A stretch of DNA of 64,000 bases from Gibbula magus (lineage: Eukaryota; Mollusca; Gastropoda; Trochida; Trochidae): positions 59,990,328-60,054,327 of the forward strand of contig OW388302.1 of assembly GCA_936450465.1 (NCBI GenBank). Direction: 5' to 3'. Position numbers and translations under genes: made by a program. The notes beneath the pieces were generated by a model. That model ran no database searches, was not told the origin of the DNA, and was given only the letters and a program-made list of their open reading frames with translations. Numbering within the stretch: the first letter of the stretch is position 1; each line of letters starts with the position of its first letter. Positions 21,926 through 32,500 of the stretch are shown here, piece by piece.

Positions 21926-22038
21926 TGCTTTCGATTGAATCATGAATCATGAAATGAAAAGAATTCATAGAGTCACTGGTGTTTGGTTTGCTTCGGTAGG
22001 TGCGGTGCAAGTTGTGTATGATGTTTGGTTTTGTAGGT

Positions 22039-24045
22039 ACTCAAATGCCTCATTTTATTTCCAATTTTTTACATGATCGCCAATTTAAAGTGCGCGTGGG
22101 CTCCACCCTTTCTGATTTCTTTGATCAAGAAATGGGTGTCCCACAAGGAAGCATTTTATCTGTCACATTATTTAGCATCAAAATCAACAGTCTGGCTAAA
22201 GTCTTAAATGACCATACAGATGGCTCACTTTTTGTGGACGATTTTGGAGTTTCCTGCAGAGGTAAAAATATGCCATCAATCGAGCGCCAATTGCAACTCT
22301 GCCTCAATAAAATCCATCAATGGTCGTTGGAAAACGGCTTTAAATTTTCCAAAGCCAAAACATCTTGTGTGCATTTTTGCAATATGCGCAAAATGCACCA
22401 AGATCCAGAATTATTCCTTGATAAAACTCCAATTAAAGTCGTTCCTGAGGCCAAGTTTCTTGGTCTCACTTTTGACAGTAAACTTTCTTTTATTCCTCAT
22501 CTTAAAAATCTAAAAGCTAATGCTTAAAGGCATTAGACCTTTTAAAGGTTGTTTCAAATAATAAATTGGGTGGAGATGAAGAAACTCTTCTTCATCTCTA
22601 TCGATCACTCATCCGCTCCAAACTTGATTATGGATCCATAATATATGGATCTGCCCGGCCCTCATTTATCAAAATGCTAGATACAATCCACCATCAGGGT
22701 CTCAGGCTTTGTCTTGGGGCCTTCAGAACTTCACCTGTTGAAAGCCTTTACGTTGAAGCTGATGAGCGATCTCTTGAAGATCGGCGCATCAAGCTAGCAC
22801 TTCAATATATAACAAAATTAAAATCCAACCCTTCAAATCCTGCATATAACTGGGTATTCAATCCTGAATACCAGCAGTTGTATAACTCAAAACCTAAAGC
22901 AATTCCACCACTCGGTATCAGACTTCAACAACATGTTGAAGATTCTGATATCAACCTCTCAACAATAGCAGAGCACAGTTTGCTTGCTACTCCGCCATGG
23001 CAGCTGGTGAGGCCCCGTGTCAACCTCTCTTTATCTACTCATAAATAAGCGAATACAGACCAATTAATATTTCAACAGGCATTTTTTGAATTACGTGATT
23101 TTTTCTCAGATTATTAACCAATTTACACTGACGGTTCTAAGGATGGACCCACAGTTGCTCCTTCAAAAACATATGCTTCAAGGCTGCATGATGGCAGCAG
23201 CATCTTTACTGCAGAAGCTAAGGCCATTCTTAAGGCCGTCCATCACATTAAAAACTCAACTCCAAAAAATCACATTATTTTTTCTGACTCACTTTCTTGC
23301 CTACAAGCAATTAAAAACTGTAAGAGTGATCACCCAATTATCAGGGATATTTTATTACTTCATAATTCTTGTCTCCAATGCGACATTGTCTTCTGCTGGC
23401 TTCCTAGCCATATGGGTATAAGAGGTAACCTCAAACATATTTCTCCCACTAAAGTTCCATATACGGATTCTAAACCTTCTATTAAATATTACATTAAACA
23501 ACGTTGGAAGTCCCAATGGGACCAACAACATCATAACAAACTTCACACTATTCAACCTCATTTAGGTTACAAATCTCTATCCTCTTTTACCCGGCAAGAA
23601 GCTAAGCTAAGATACGATGTCGTATTGGAAACTCTCATCTTACACACTCATAACTTTTAAAGGGGGAAGATCCCCCGGTATGTATACCCTGTCAGTGTCC
23701 TCTCACAATCAAACACATTCTGTGTGAGTGTTGGGACACTGCACATATCAGGGAAACTTTTTATCCTTCTATTTCAATCAATCAAGTTTTTACTCATTTC
23801 GGTGAGCATCGTGTTTTAGATTTTCTAAAGGCTATACACCTTATTGACAAATTGTAAATTTTAACTTTTCATTATCAGCTTTTATCCAACATGTGATAAT
23901 ATGCTGATGTTTTTGCGGCCTTCGTGCCGTGTCCTGTTTTCCAATTGCAATTTTCTTTTTAAATTAGGCATATAAATTAAATATCTCGCCGCTTATGGCT
24001 GCAATACTGCCGAAGCGGCGTTAAACAATAATTCACTCACTCACT
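22039..24045 (+). mobile_element. 5'-truncated I/Jockey-group LINE with RNase H, decayed
   Basis: It begins abruptly inside RT and ends with GCCGAAGCGGCGTTAAAC plus CACTCACTCACT. Probable target duplication: TGTAGGT at 22032-22038 and TGTAGAT at 24045-24051 (one mismatch). An RNase H domain after RT points to the I supergroup. Confidence 0.8.
22043..23862 (+). pseudogene. LINE ORF2: reverse transcriptase plus RNase H, frameshifted
   Basis: The RT part (22043-22527) has MGVPQGSILSVTLFSIKIN and the catalytic variant FVDDF. After a one-base loss near 22520 it continues (22527-23048) with LYRSLIRSKLDYGSIIYGS and ALQYITKLKSNP. RNase H follows in shifting frames (YTDGSKDG near 23130, FTAEAKAILKAVHHI near 23210, FSDSLSCLQAI near 23290). 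The last part, CQCPLTIKHILCECWDT, ends at a stop near 23859. At least four frame changes make it inactive. The start is set by the 5' truncation. Confidence 0.78.
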
Positions 24046-24249
24046 TGTAGATGCGGTGCATGTTGTGTATGGTGTTTGGTTTTGTAGGTGCGGTGCATGT
24101 TGTGTATGGTGTTTGGTTTTGTAGGTGCGGTGCAAGTTGTGTATGGTGTTTGGTTTTGTAGGTGCGGTGCATGTTGTGTATGGTGTTTGGTTTTGTAGGT
24201 GCGGTGCAAGTTGTGAATGGTGTTTGGTTTTGTAGGTGCGGTGCATGTT

Positions 24250-24757
24250 ATTATTATTATTATTAGGATATTTATATAGCGCACATATCCATCCACTAGT
24301 GGTTGCTCAAGGCGCTTACATTGTTTCCCCTGGTCAATGGCATTCTTTCACCGTCCAATCATTTTTTCCAATTCAACTCCCTGGGGAGTATTCAACCAGC
24401 AGCCTTATGTGGCGCTCAGTTTAGGGACCATTCTATGCCTCACAGGGTACCCATTTCCAGCTGGGTGAACTGAGACACATAGTCACAGCAGTTTGTCCAA
24501 CACTGCTGAACGCTGATAACCGACAGCTCGGCGTATGCACGTGTTCATGTATCCACCATTCAGCCACTGACATGAATTCGTGGGATCTTTTAAGTGCGTA
24601 GTTTTTGTTGCACTACACACTAGGGCTCCAGGGTGACACTTATAGAGTTCTAACAGAGGTGAACTCTAGGTTTTTACACCTTGGCCTGGATGGGATTCGA
24701 ACCCCGGACCTCAGCAACGTGAGACCGGCGCTCTTGCCGACTGAGCTATCCCGTACC
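24250..24757 (-). mobile_element. Full-length tRNA-derived SINE with target duplication
   Basis: The minus-strand head at 24690-24757 is tRNA-like: GGGATAGCTCAGTCGGCAAG (A box) and GGGGTTCGAATCCC (B box). A long body with TATATAGCGC and CTCAAGGCGCTT signatures follows. The 3' tail is (AAT)n, seen as TTATTATTATTA at 24249-24264. The insertion is flanked by CATGTT at 24244-24249 and 24758-24763, a direct duplication of minisatellite sequence. Confidence 0.85.
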
Positions 24758-25189
24758 CATGTTGTGTATGGTGTTTGGTTTTGTAGGTGCTGTGCATGTT
24801 GTGTATGGTGTTTGGTTTTGTAGGTGCGGTGCAAGTTGTGTATGGTGTTTGGTTTTGTAAGTGCGGTGCAAGTTGTGTATTATGTTTGGTTTTGTAGGTG
24901 CGGTGCAAGTTGTGTATGGTGTTTGGTTTTGTAGGTGCGGTGCATGTTGTGTATGGTGTTTGGTTTTGTAGGTGCGGTGCAAGTTGTGTATGGTGTTTGG
25001 TTTTGTAGGTGCGGTGCAAGTTGTGTATGGTGTTTGGTTTTGTAGGTGCGGTACATGTTGTGTATAGAGTTTGGTTTTGTAGGTGCGGTGCATGTTGTGT
25101 ATAACGTGCGATTCGTGTTGGGATGCTCTGTGTGACGTTGTCTCGACGTATGGATGTATTCCTTGTGTTCTTTATTTGTTCATACTTAC

Positions 25190-25427
25190 TTATACGAAGC
25201 CTCGGAAAGTCGGCAGTTCTTGAAGTAAAAGAGCTATAAGTCACGCACGATGTGTCCACAAATTGACATGACAACTGTACTACATCATACTTAAATATAC
25301 AGGTGCTAAAACGATGACAAAGTACTTCACACATTTTGGGTCCATACGGCTCAACCACTTCCAGGCACCGAGTCTGCAATATGCTCTCTGATAGAAGTAC
25401 GAGGAAGGAGAGCCACATCTGAACCAT
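25190..25427 (-). CDS. Signal-peptide and cysteine-motif exon 1 of ankyrin gene 2
   Basis: The ATG at 25425-25427 opens a hydrophobic leader (MVQMWLSFLVLLSESILQT). It is followed by YGPKMCEVLCHRFSTC and VVQLSCQFVDTSC, matching the paralogous exon at 11666-11933. The cysteine spacing resembles a PAN/apple core. The exon ends at a strong donor ATAA|GTAAGTATG (25190) in phase 1, compatible with the ankyrin exon acceptor at 20993. The 4.2-kb intron holds the minisatellite, LINE and SINE. Whether another exon lies between is not visible. An exported protein is inferred from the leader. Confidence 0.65.
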
Positions 25428-25513
25428 TGTGTTGAAACTACAGCGGTTACTGGTTCTCTAAGGAGTAAATTACTATCAAGTGGACATGGGAGTCGACAGC
25501 ACGGTGCCGTGCT

Positions 25514-26484
25514 CACTGTTGCCTTGCTAGGTTAAGGTGCTTAAACATTCACAGGGATACGTAATATCAAAATGATATCTTATGCGTTCTTCTTTTCGAA
25601 TTCACTTTATCTTGCTAAGAAATAAGAACGAGTGATCATCACCGCCTGTTTTGAATCTTTAATGGTCTGCATTAAATATGGATTAATTCTGTTACAACTC
25701 TACTCAAGTATGGATTACAACAATAATAATCTTTTAACTTTATCTATTTGATTAATGACTTTTGTTTAGGCAACGTTTCACCGAGTTTTAATCTTGATGA
25801 TACTTTTTATCACATCGTATTGTTTCCCTGGCTTTCTCCATAAATCAGATATATCGTATTATATATAAAATAATAAGATCTGACATGTTACGTTTGAAAG
25901 CAAATGAAGGCACATGGTCGAATATTAAATATTGTTTAAGAATTTATCCACTTAGAAAATTAGACGTGGAAAATGAATATTACTTATATCAGCAGTATTT
26001 CCCGGTTTATATTTGTAATAACCCAAATATGTTTGAATGCCTCATGATGACGGACAATGCTGCACTGTTTAATTTCAAGGAAGGCAATCACGTATTTATT
26101 TCGTAAAACAGCGCCATTTTATTACATATTGAAAAAGAGAGTATGAGAAATCGGGTTCTGCATTTAAACTTGTTTTTTTTGTTTCCCGTAGTTGAAATTA
26201 GCGTTTTCTTAAATTGTCCGAAATTAAAGAAACTAGAGATTATTGATTGACTATATAACCACGGAAACCTTCAAGAGCGACGGCGATCGTTCGAATGCAA
26301 TGACGTCATAGGCACGAGCGGTTAGGACGTCACAGTGTCGTTTGTAACGTCATATGGGTTGAGGTTTGAGCCGACTTTCTTTTGAGCTTCGCATACCTCT
26401 TGATATGAATGTTGCAATAACTTATATTGTATAGTCATGGATTGGTAGTAATGGGCAGAAACTTTCGACCAACTTTACACATCT
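25514..26484. other. AT-rich spacer upstream of ankyrin gene 2
   Basis: A 16-bp perfect palindrome AGCACGGTGCCGTGCT lies at 25498-25513, just before this stretch. No gene or clear promoter element recognised beyond it. Confidence 0.5.
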
Positions 26485-26805
26485 TTCAACTAAAACCAAA
26501 TCTATATTTTATTGTGAAAGACATTTTTATTGCGCGTAGTAAACAAGGATAGGTGCATAAGAAGTAAATCCACGTTACACTCGTATGGATATGGAGATTC
26601 TCCTCCTCGGGTCCTTATAGGGAAAATTTTGCCTTTTAATAATCGTGTTTTTACTTTAATTTGTTATATGGGTAATATAAACAATAACCAACCAATGACG
26701 GGGAATGACAGATTATCTTTCCCTAGTTATATAATTTGTGTAATTAATATAACTCGGGAAAGATAATCTGTCATTCCCCATCACAGTTATTGTCTACCTA
26801 TATTT
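26485..26805 (+). repeat. Dispersed repeat, copy B, with terminal hairpin
   Basis: Co-linear with 19630-19830 (TTTATTGTGAAAGACATTTT, CGTATGGATATGGAGATTC, CTCCTCC). Its end contains a perfect-looking inverted pair: GGGGAATGACAGATTATCTT at about 26700 and its complement at about 26760-26779. The older copy A keeps only traces of this hairpin. Confidence 0.65.
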
Positions 26806-26863
26806 ATTCTGCTGATTTCTGCCATTCTCGACTTCGTTCCTACGTGTTTCCCATCGCAATGCG

Positions 26864-26990
26864 AAACAGCGAAGACTAGATGAAAAATAGCGAAGACTAG
26901 ATGAGAAATAGCGAAGACTAGATGAGAAATAGCGAAGACTATGAGAAATAGCGAAGACTATGAGAAATAGCGAAGACGAGATGAGTGCTT
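26864..26990. repeat. 19-24-bp tandem repeat (AGCGAAGACTAGATGAGAAAT)
   Basis: Six consecutive copies; two lack a few bases (AGCGAAGACTATGAGAAAT). Confidence 0.9.
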
Positions 26991-28142
26991 CCAGTCTTTG
27001 CAACTTCGCATCGCCAATTCGCACCTTATTCACCTCTTCATTTCTCCGCATCGCGTCTTATCTACTTCCACTATTTCACTTCTTCTCTTCGCCATTTCAC
27101 ACTATAACTAGAGGCGCTCAAGAAGGAGTGCGTGAATGGCAGATATCACCCACCATAGTATCAGCAAACAAACATGGATGCCTGAAATGAGGAAAGTACG
27201 CTGATGATCAGACGTGTTGCTGAGACCTGTTACACACCAGCTATTTCCTGTACAATCTATCCAGTCAGCGAAGCCTAGCTAATTGGCCCTACATTCAGTG
27301 TGAACAGGATATACACGTCAGGTTCATTAAACACAGACATGTTGTTATAAAAGTGTAGTGAGCGAGGGCCCATGGTAGTATATTTGCGGAACTTTACCGG
27401 TAAGCTTTGTTTTCGATTATATTCATGTTTCCCAAGTGTAGAAGTTTAAGGTCCTTAAAGGAACGGCGAAACTTTTTATCAGTTAAATCCGAATGATTCG
27501 CTGCTATATACCATAATCGACAAACTGTTAATCCGAACAGCAATACTCGCCATAACTAGCTGCTGACACCTCTCTCTAGATGCCCTTGAAAGTGATCGGT
27601 AAGGTTCTCTACGTATTTAGAATTAGTATGTTTTATTTAGTGTCTAAGGATCTTGTGAAATAACTCATATATAACTCGTTTATAACTATTATAATCATGG
27701 AACTAGACATGAAATAATATATCATAATTTTCCGCTATTTTAATTACAGTTAAAAGTGACCTTTATTATTCTTTTTAGCTCCCATTTCTGTACAAATTTA
27801 CAAGTATATATCATGTAGACTATCATAATTAAATAGATCTGCTCTCCAAATGGCAACGTTTATGTAGATACCGTATTTTATCAATATAATGTTTTACAGT
27901 TCATCCATATTGGGTACATAAACCATTGCTTTAGTTGTGTATAATGCAAATACACCTACTGATGCACCTTTACTACACTCAACCGTAAAAGAAACGTCAC
28001 CACATTTCCAACAGTGTCAAAATCGAAATACTGCTGCCAGTTTTTATATGTGGTACCCACAATTTCATACATCAGAGTATAATACTTTTACACTTGGGGT
28101 GTTGAAATTGCTTTTTCAAAATGGTTTTTGGTCAGAATGTTT
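26991..28142. other. AT-rich spacer, no gene seen
   Basis: No domain-bearing frame or repeat structure recognised. Confidence 0.55.
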
Positions 28143-28289
28143 GACATAAGAACAGGAAGATTTTCTGGAGTATATGCTCACTCCTTCATCAGGCGGAATG
28201 TGATGAAGGAGTGAGCACATATTTCGAAACGTCGTGTATTTTCACATTAAAGAAGTTGTTATCCAGAAAATGTCCCTGTTCTTATGTAT
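28143..28289. repeat. Nested foldback element, 147 bp
   Basis: Outer arms ACATAAGAACAGGAAGATTT...CTGGA (28144-28168) and TCCAGAAAATGTCCCTGTTC (28263-28288) enclose a perfect inner 17-bp inverted pair. The inner arms are TGCTCACTCCTTCATCA (28175-28191) and its complement (28201-28217), around a 9-base loop. Confidence 0.75.
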
Positions 28290-28610
28290 ACCACTTCTAA
28301 ATGCCCTTCAAAGACCTAATGTTTGGCAGGTAACTTAAATATTCATAAAATTAAGAATTTTAATTATTAAATGATGTTGCCGGCATAAATAAGCTTCTTG
28401 GACTTACATTTGTTGACTTGTCTTTATTATATGATTTCATAAAACAAGCCTAAAAAGTAACATGTTTGACCCTCCTATCTCGTTCATTTAAACAGATTCG
28501 AAAGGATGTTTTTTAAATGTGTGTTTCTGTGAAATATGAAGAGATTATGTTTTGAAATTTCAAATTTACTTTAGTTGGCTTCAGGACACATGAGGTATCG
28601 CTGTTTCAAT
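28290..28610. other. AT-rich spacer
   Basis: Nothing recognised. Confidence 0.5.
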
Positions 28611-28840
28611 CAGGGCTCCGTTCCATAACAGCGAGCGCTTAAATTGCTCATTGGTCGCTCAATGTAGCGCTCAAGTAGCGCTCATTCTCTCTTGAACGAC
28701 GCAGTGCAAATCCCTCGAAGTTTGCTCGCCTTGCTAAGTAGCGCTACATTGAGCAATCGCGTTCAAGAGAGGTTTAATGTAGCGCTCGATGAGCGATTTT
28801 TTAGCGCTCGCTGTTATGGATGTTATGGAACAGAGCCCAT
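28611..28840. mobile_element. hAT-like foldback MITE, ~230 bp
   Basis: The termini CAGGGCTCCGTTCCATAACA and TGTTATGGAACAGAGCCC are inverted copies. The arms continue inward (GCGAGCGCT, GCTCAATGTAGCGCT, CTCTCTTGAACG) so that nearly the whole element can fold back. The right arm has a duplicated GTTATGGAT. CAGGGCT-type ends resemble hAT elements, but no 8-bp duplication is evident. Confidence 0.7.
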
Positions 28841-29362
28841 GTGTATCACCCGTGGATTGAATTATCTTGCATTTTGTATGCTGACATTTCTTTTGCGGTT
28901 GAGTGTATTGTAGAAAAGGTTACTGTTTATATGCGTTCATTCACAGCTATGACTGTCGATTGTACAATAGCTGTTTCGTGACTCGTAAGGATGGAGTTAA
29001 CTAGTACTCTTGCCATCCATAGTTGATTGTGATGTTTATAACATGTACTGATGATGTGCAGCTTGTAACCTTAAACGTAATATTTTTGTGATGATCACAA
29101 GATTAAACCAACATGCCTGATTAGACTTGTAATGTAATGACTTGTAGAGAATGTATTGACAGTACATATTTAATTTAAATTACGTAATTATTAGATAATG
29201 TGTTTGACATCGGATGAAGATATGTCTTAGATTCATCTTTACTTTATATTACCATGTCTTAATGTCCATGCTTGCCCGCTCATACAGAATCAGCATGCAA
29301 TGATCTACTAGCCAGTGCGGTGCACAACATCGACTAATTAACAACATATCGAGGTTTTTTTT
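28841..29362. other. AT-rich spacer
   Basis: No gene or repeat recognised. Confidence 0.5.
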
Positions 29363-29430
29363 GCAGAATGGTACCAAGTGCATATTTCCTCATTTTGAGA
29401 AAATCGCATTTTTAGTTTCCAATGTTCATA

Positions 29431-29597
29431 TCTCTTGCACTGAAAATGTTAATATAATCATTTCAAAGATGTTATATGAAGGTGGCTTTCAAGTATAAAA
29501 TGCCTTATTGTCTCTGGCAAATACAACCATAATTTATTAATTATGTTAATTATTGCAGATGGTAACGCCTTTTTGTTCAATCACTTGGGGAAGAAAG
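29431..29597. other. Unique sequence between left edge and satellite block 1
   Basis: Short AT-rich stretch, no coding signal. Confidence 0.5.
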
Positions 29598-32500
29598 GTA
29601 TCAAGTGGCACTTGGTCTCTTTCTGCACTGACAGTTCATCAGTAACACTTTTCCACTGTTAAGCTCGAGTTGCAGTGCTGTAAGGGACCAAGTGGCACTT
29701 GGTCTCTTTCTGCACTGACAGTTCATCAGTAACACTTTCCCACTGTTTAGCTCGAGTTGCAGTGCTGTAAGGTACCAAGTGGCACTTGGTTCCTTTCTGC
29801 ACTGACAGTTCATCAGTAACACTTTCCCACTGTTAAGCTCGAGTTGCAGTGCTGTAAGGTACCAAGTGGCACTTGGTCTCTTTCTGCACTGACAGTTCAT
29901 CAGTAACACTTTCCCACTGTTAAGCTCGAGTTGCAGTGCTGTAAGGTACCAAGTGGCACTATGTTCCTTTCTGCACTGACAGTTCATCAGTAACACTTTC
30001 CCACTGTTAAGCTCGAGTTGCAGTGCTGTAAGGTACCAAGTGGCACTTGGTTCCTTTCTGCACTGACAGTTCATCAGTAACACTTTCCCACTGTTAAGCT
30101 CGAGTTGCAGTGCTGTAAGGTACCAAGTGACACTTGGTTCCTTTCTGCACTGACAGTTCATCAGTAACACTTTCCCACTGTTAAGCTCGAGTTGCAGTGC
30201 TGTAAGGTACCAAGTGGCACTTGGTTCCTTTCTGCACTGACAGTTCATCAGTAACACTTTCCCACTGTTAAGCTCGAGTTGCAGTGCTGTAAGGTACCAA
30301 GTGGCACTTGGTCTCTTTCTGCACTGACAGTTCATCAGTAACACTTTCCCACTGTTAAGCTCGAGTTGCAGTGCTGTAAGGTACCAGTGATACTTGGTTC
30401 CTTTCTGCACTGACAGTTCATCAGTAACACTTTCCCACTGTTAAGCTCGAGTTGCAGTGCTGTAAGGTACCAGTGATACTTGGTTCCTTTCTGCACTGAC
30501 AGTTCATCAGTAACACTTTCCCACTGTTAAGCTCGAGTTGCAGTGCTGTAAGGTACCAAGTGGCACTTGGTTCCTTACTGCACTGACAGTTCATCAGTAA
30601 CACTTTCCCACTGTTAAGCTCGAGATGCAGTGCTGTAAGGTACCAAGTGGCACTTGGTTCCTTTCTGCACTGACAGTTCATCAGTAACACTTTCCCACTG
30701 TTAAGCTCGAGTTGCAGTGCTCTAAGGTACCAAGTGACACTTGGTTCCTTTCTGCACTGACAGTTCATCAGTAACACTTTCCCACTGTTAAGCTCAAGTT
30801 GCAGTGCTCTAAGGGAGCAAGTGACACTTGGTTCCTTTCTGCACTGACAGTTCATCAGTAACACTTTCCCACTGTTAAGCTCGAGTTGCAGTGCTGTAAG
30901 GTACCAGTGATACTTGGTTCCTTTCTGCACTGACAGTTCATCAGTAACACTTTCCCACTGTTAAGCTCGAGTTGCAGTGCTGTAAGGTACCAAGTGACAC
31001 TTGGTTCCTTTCTGCACTGACAGTTCATCAGTAACACTTTCCCACTGTTAAGCTCAAGTTGCAGTGCTCTAAGGTACCAAGTGACACTTGGTTCCTTTCT
31101 GCACTGACAGTTCATCAGTAACACTTTCCCACTGTTAAGCTCGAGTTGCAGTGCTGTAAGGTACCAGTGATACTTGGTTCCTTTCTGCACTGACAGTTCA
31201 TCAGTAACACTTTCCCACTGTTAAGCTCGAGTTGCAGTGCTGCAAGGTACCAAGTGGCACTTGGTTCCTTTCTGCACTGACAGTTCATCAGTAACACTTT
31301 CCCACTGTTAAGTTCGAGTTGCAGTGCTGTAAGGTACCAAGTGGCACTTGGTCTCTTTCTGCACTGACAGTTCATCAGTAACACTTTCCCACTGTTAAGC
31401 TCGAGTTGCAGTGCTGTAAGGTACCAAGTGGCACTTGGTTCCTTTCTGCACTGACAGTTCATCAGTAACACTTTCCCACTGTTAAGCTCGAGTTGCAATG
31501 CTCTAAGGTACCAACTGACATTTGGTTCCTTTCTGCACTGACAGTTCATCAGTAACACTTTCCCACTGTTAAGCTCGAGTTGCAGTGCTGTAAGGTACCA
31601 AGTGACACTTGGTTCCTTTCTGCACTGACAGTTCATCAGTAACACTTTCCCACTGTTAAGCTCGAGTTGCAGTGCTGTAAGGTACCAAGTGACACTTGGT
31701 TCCTTTCTGCACTGACAGTTCATCAGTGACACTTTCCCACTGTTAAGCTCGAGTTGCAGTGCTGTAAGGTACCAAGTGACACTTGGTTCCTTTCTGCACT
31801 GACAGTTCATCAGTAACACTTTCCCACTGTTAAGCTCGAGTTGCAGTGCTGTAAGGTACCAAGTGGCACTTGGTCTCTTTCTGCACTGACAGTTCATCAG
31901 TAACACTTTCCCACTGTTAAGCTCGAGTTGCAGTGCTGTAAGGTACCAAGTGGAACTTGGTTCCTTTCTGCACTGACAGTTCATCATTAACACTTTCCCA
32001 CTGTTAAGCTCGAGTTGCAGTGCTGTAAGGTACCAGTGATACTTGGTTCCTTTCTGCACTGACAGTTCATCAGTAACACTTTCCCACTGTTAAGCTCGAG
32101 TTGCAGTGCTGTAAGTTACCAGTGATACTTGGTTCCTTTCTGCACTGACAGTTCATCAGTAACACTTTCCCACTGTTAAGCTCGAGTTGCAGTGCTGTAA
32201 GGTACCAAGTGACACTTGGTTCCTTTCTGCACTGACAGTTCATCAGTAACACTTTCCCACTGTTAAGCTCGAGTTGCAGTGCTGTAAGGTACCAAGTGAC
32301 ACTTGGTTCCTTTCTGCACTGACAGTTCATCAGTAACACTTTCCCACTGTTAAGCTCGAGTTGCAGTGCTGTAAGGTACCAAGTGGCACTTGGTTCCTTT
32401 CTGCACTGACAGTTCATCAGTAACACTTTCCCACTGTTAAGCTCGAGATGCAGTGCTGTAAGGTACCAGTGATACTTGGTTCCTTTCTGCACTGACAGTT

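Larger units (their letters stand above)
21979..25112. repeat. 37-bp minisatellite, split by a LINE and a SINE
   Basis: The unit reads GGTGCGGTGCATGTTGTGTA then TGGTGTTTGGTTTTGTA; copies begin at 24087 and 24124 (37 apart). Segments occur at 21979-22038, 24046-24249 and 24758-25112, so the array was continuous before a LINE and a SINE landed in it. CATGTT and CAAGTT variants alternate. The array fills the first intron of ankyrin gene 2, just past its donor. Confidence 0.9.

Noticed and set aside
24690..24757. tRNA gene on the minus strand
   Set aside because: Box A and box B are good, but the sequence continues into a SINE body and tail and is flanked by target duplicates.
24033..25093. Minus-strand frames rich in HRTYKTKHHTQ-type repeats
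   Set aside because: Translations of the 37-bp minisatellite. The extension of exon 1 into them is cut off by a strong splice donor at 25190.
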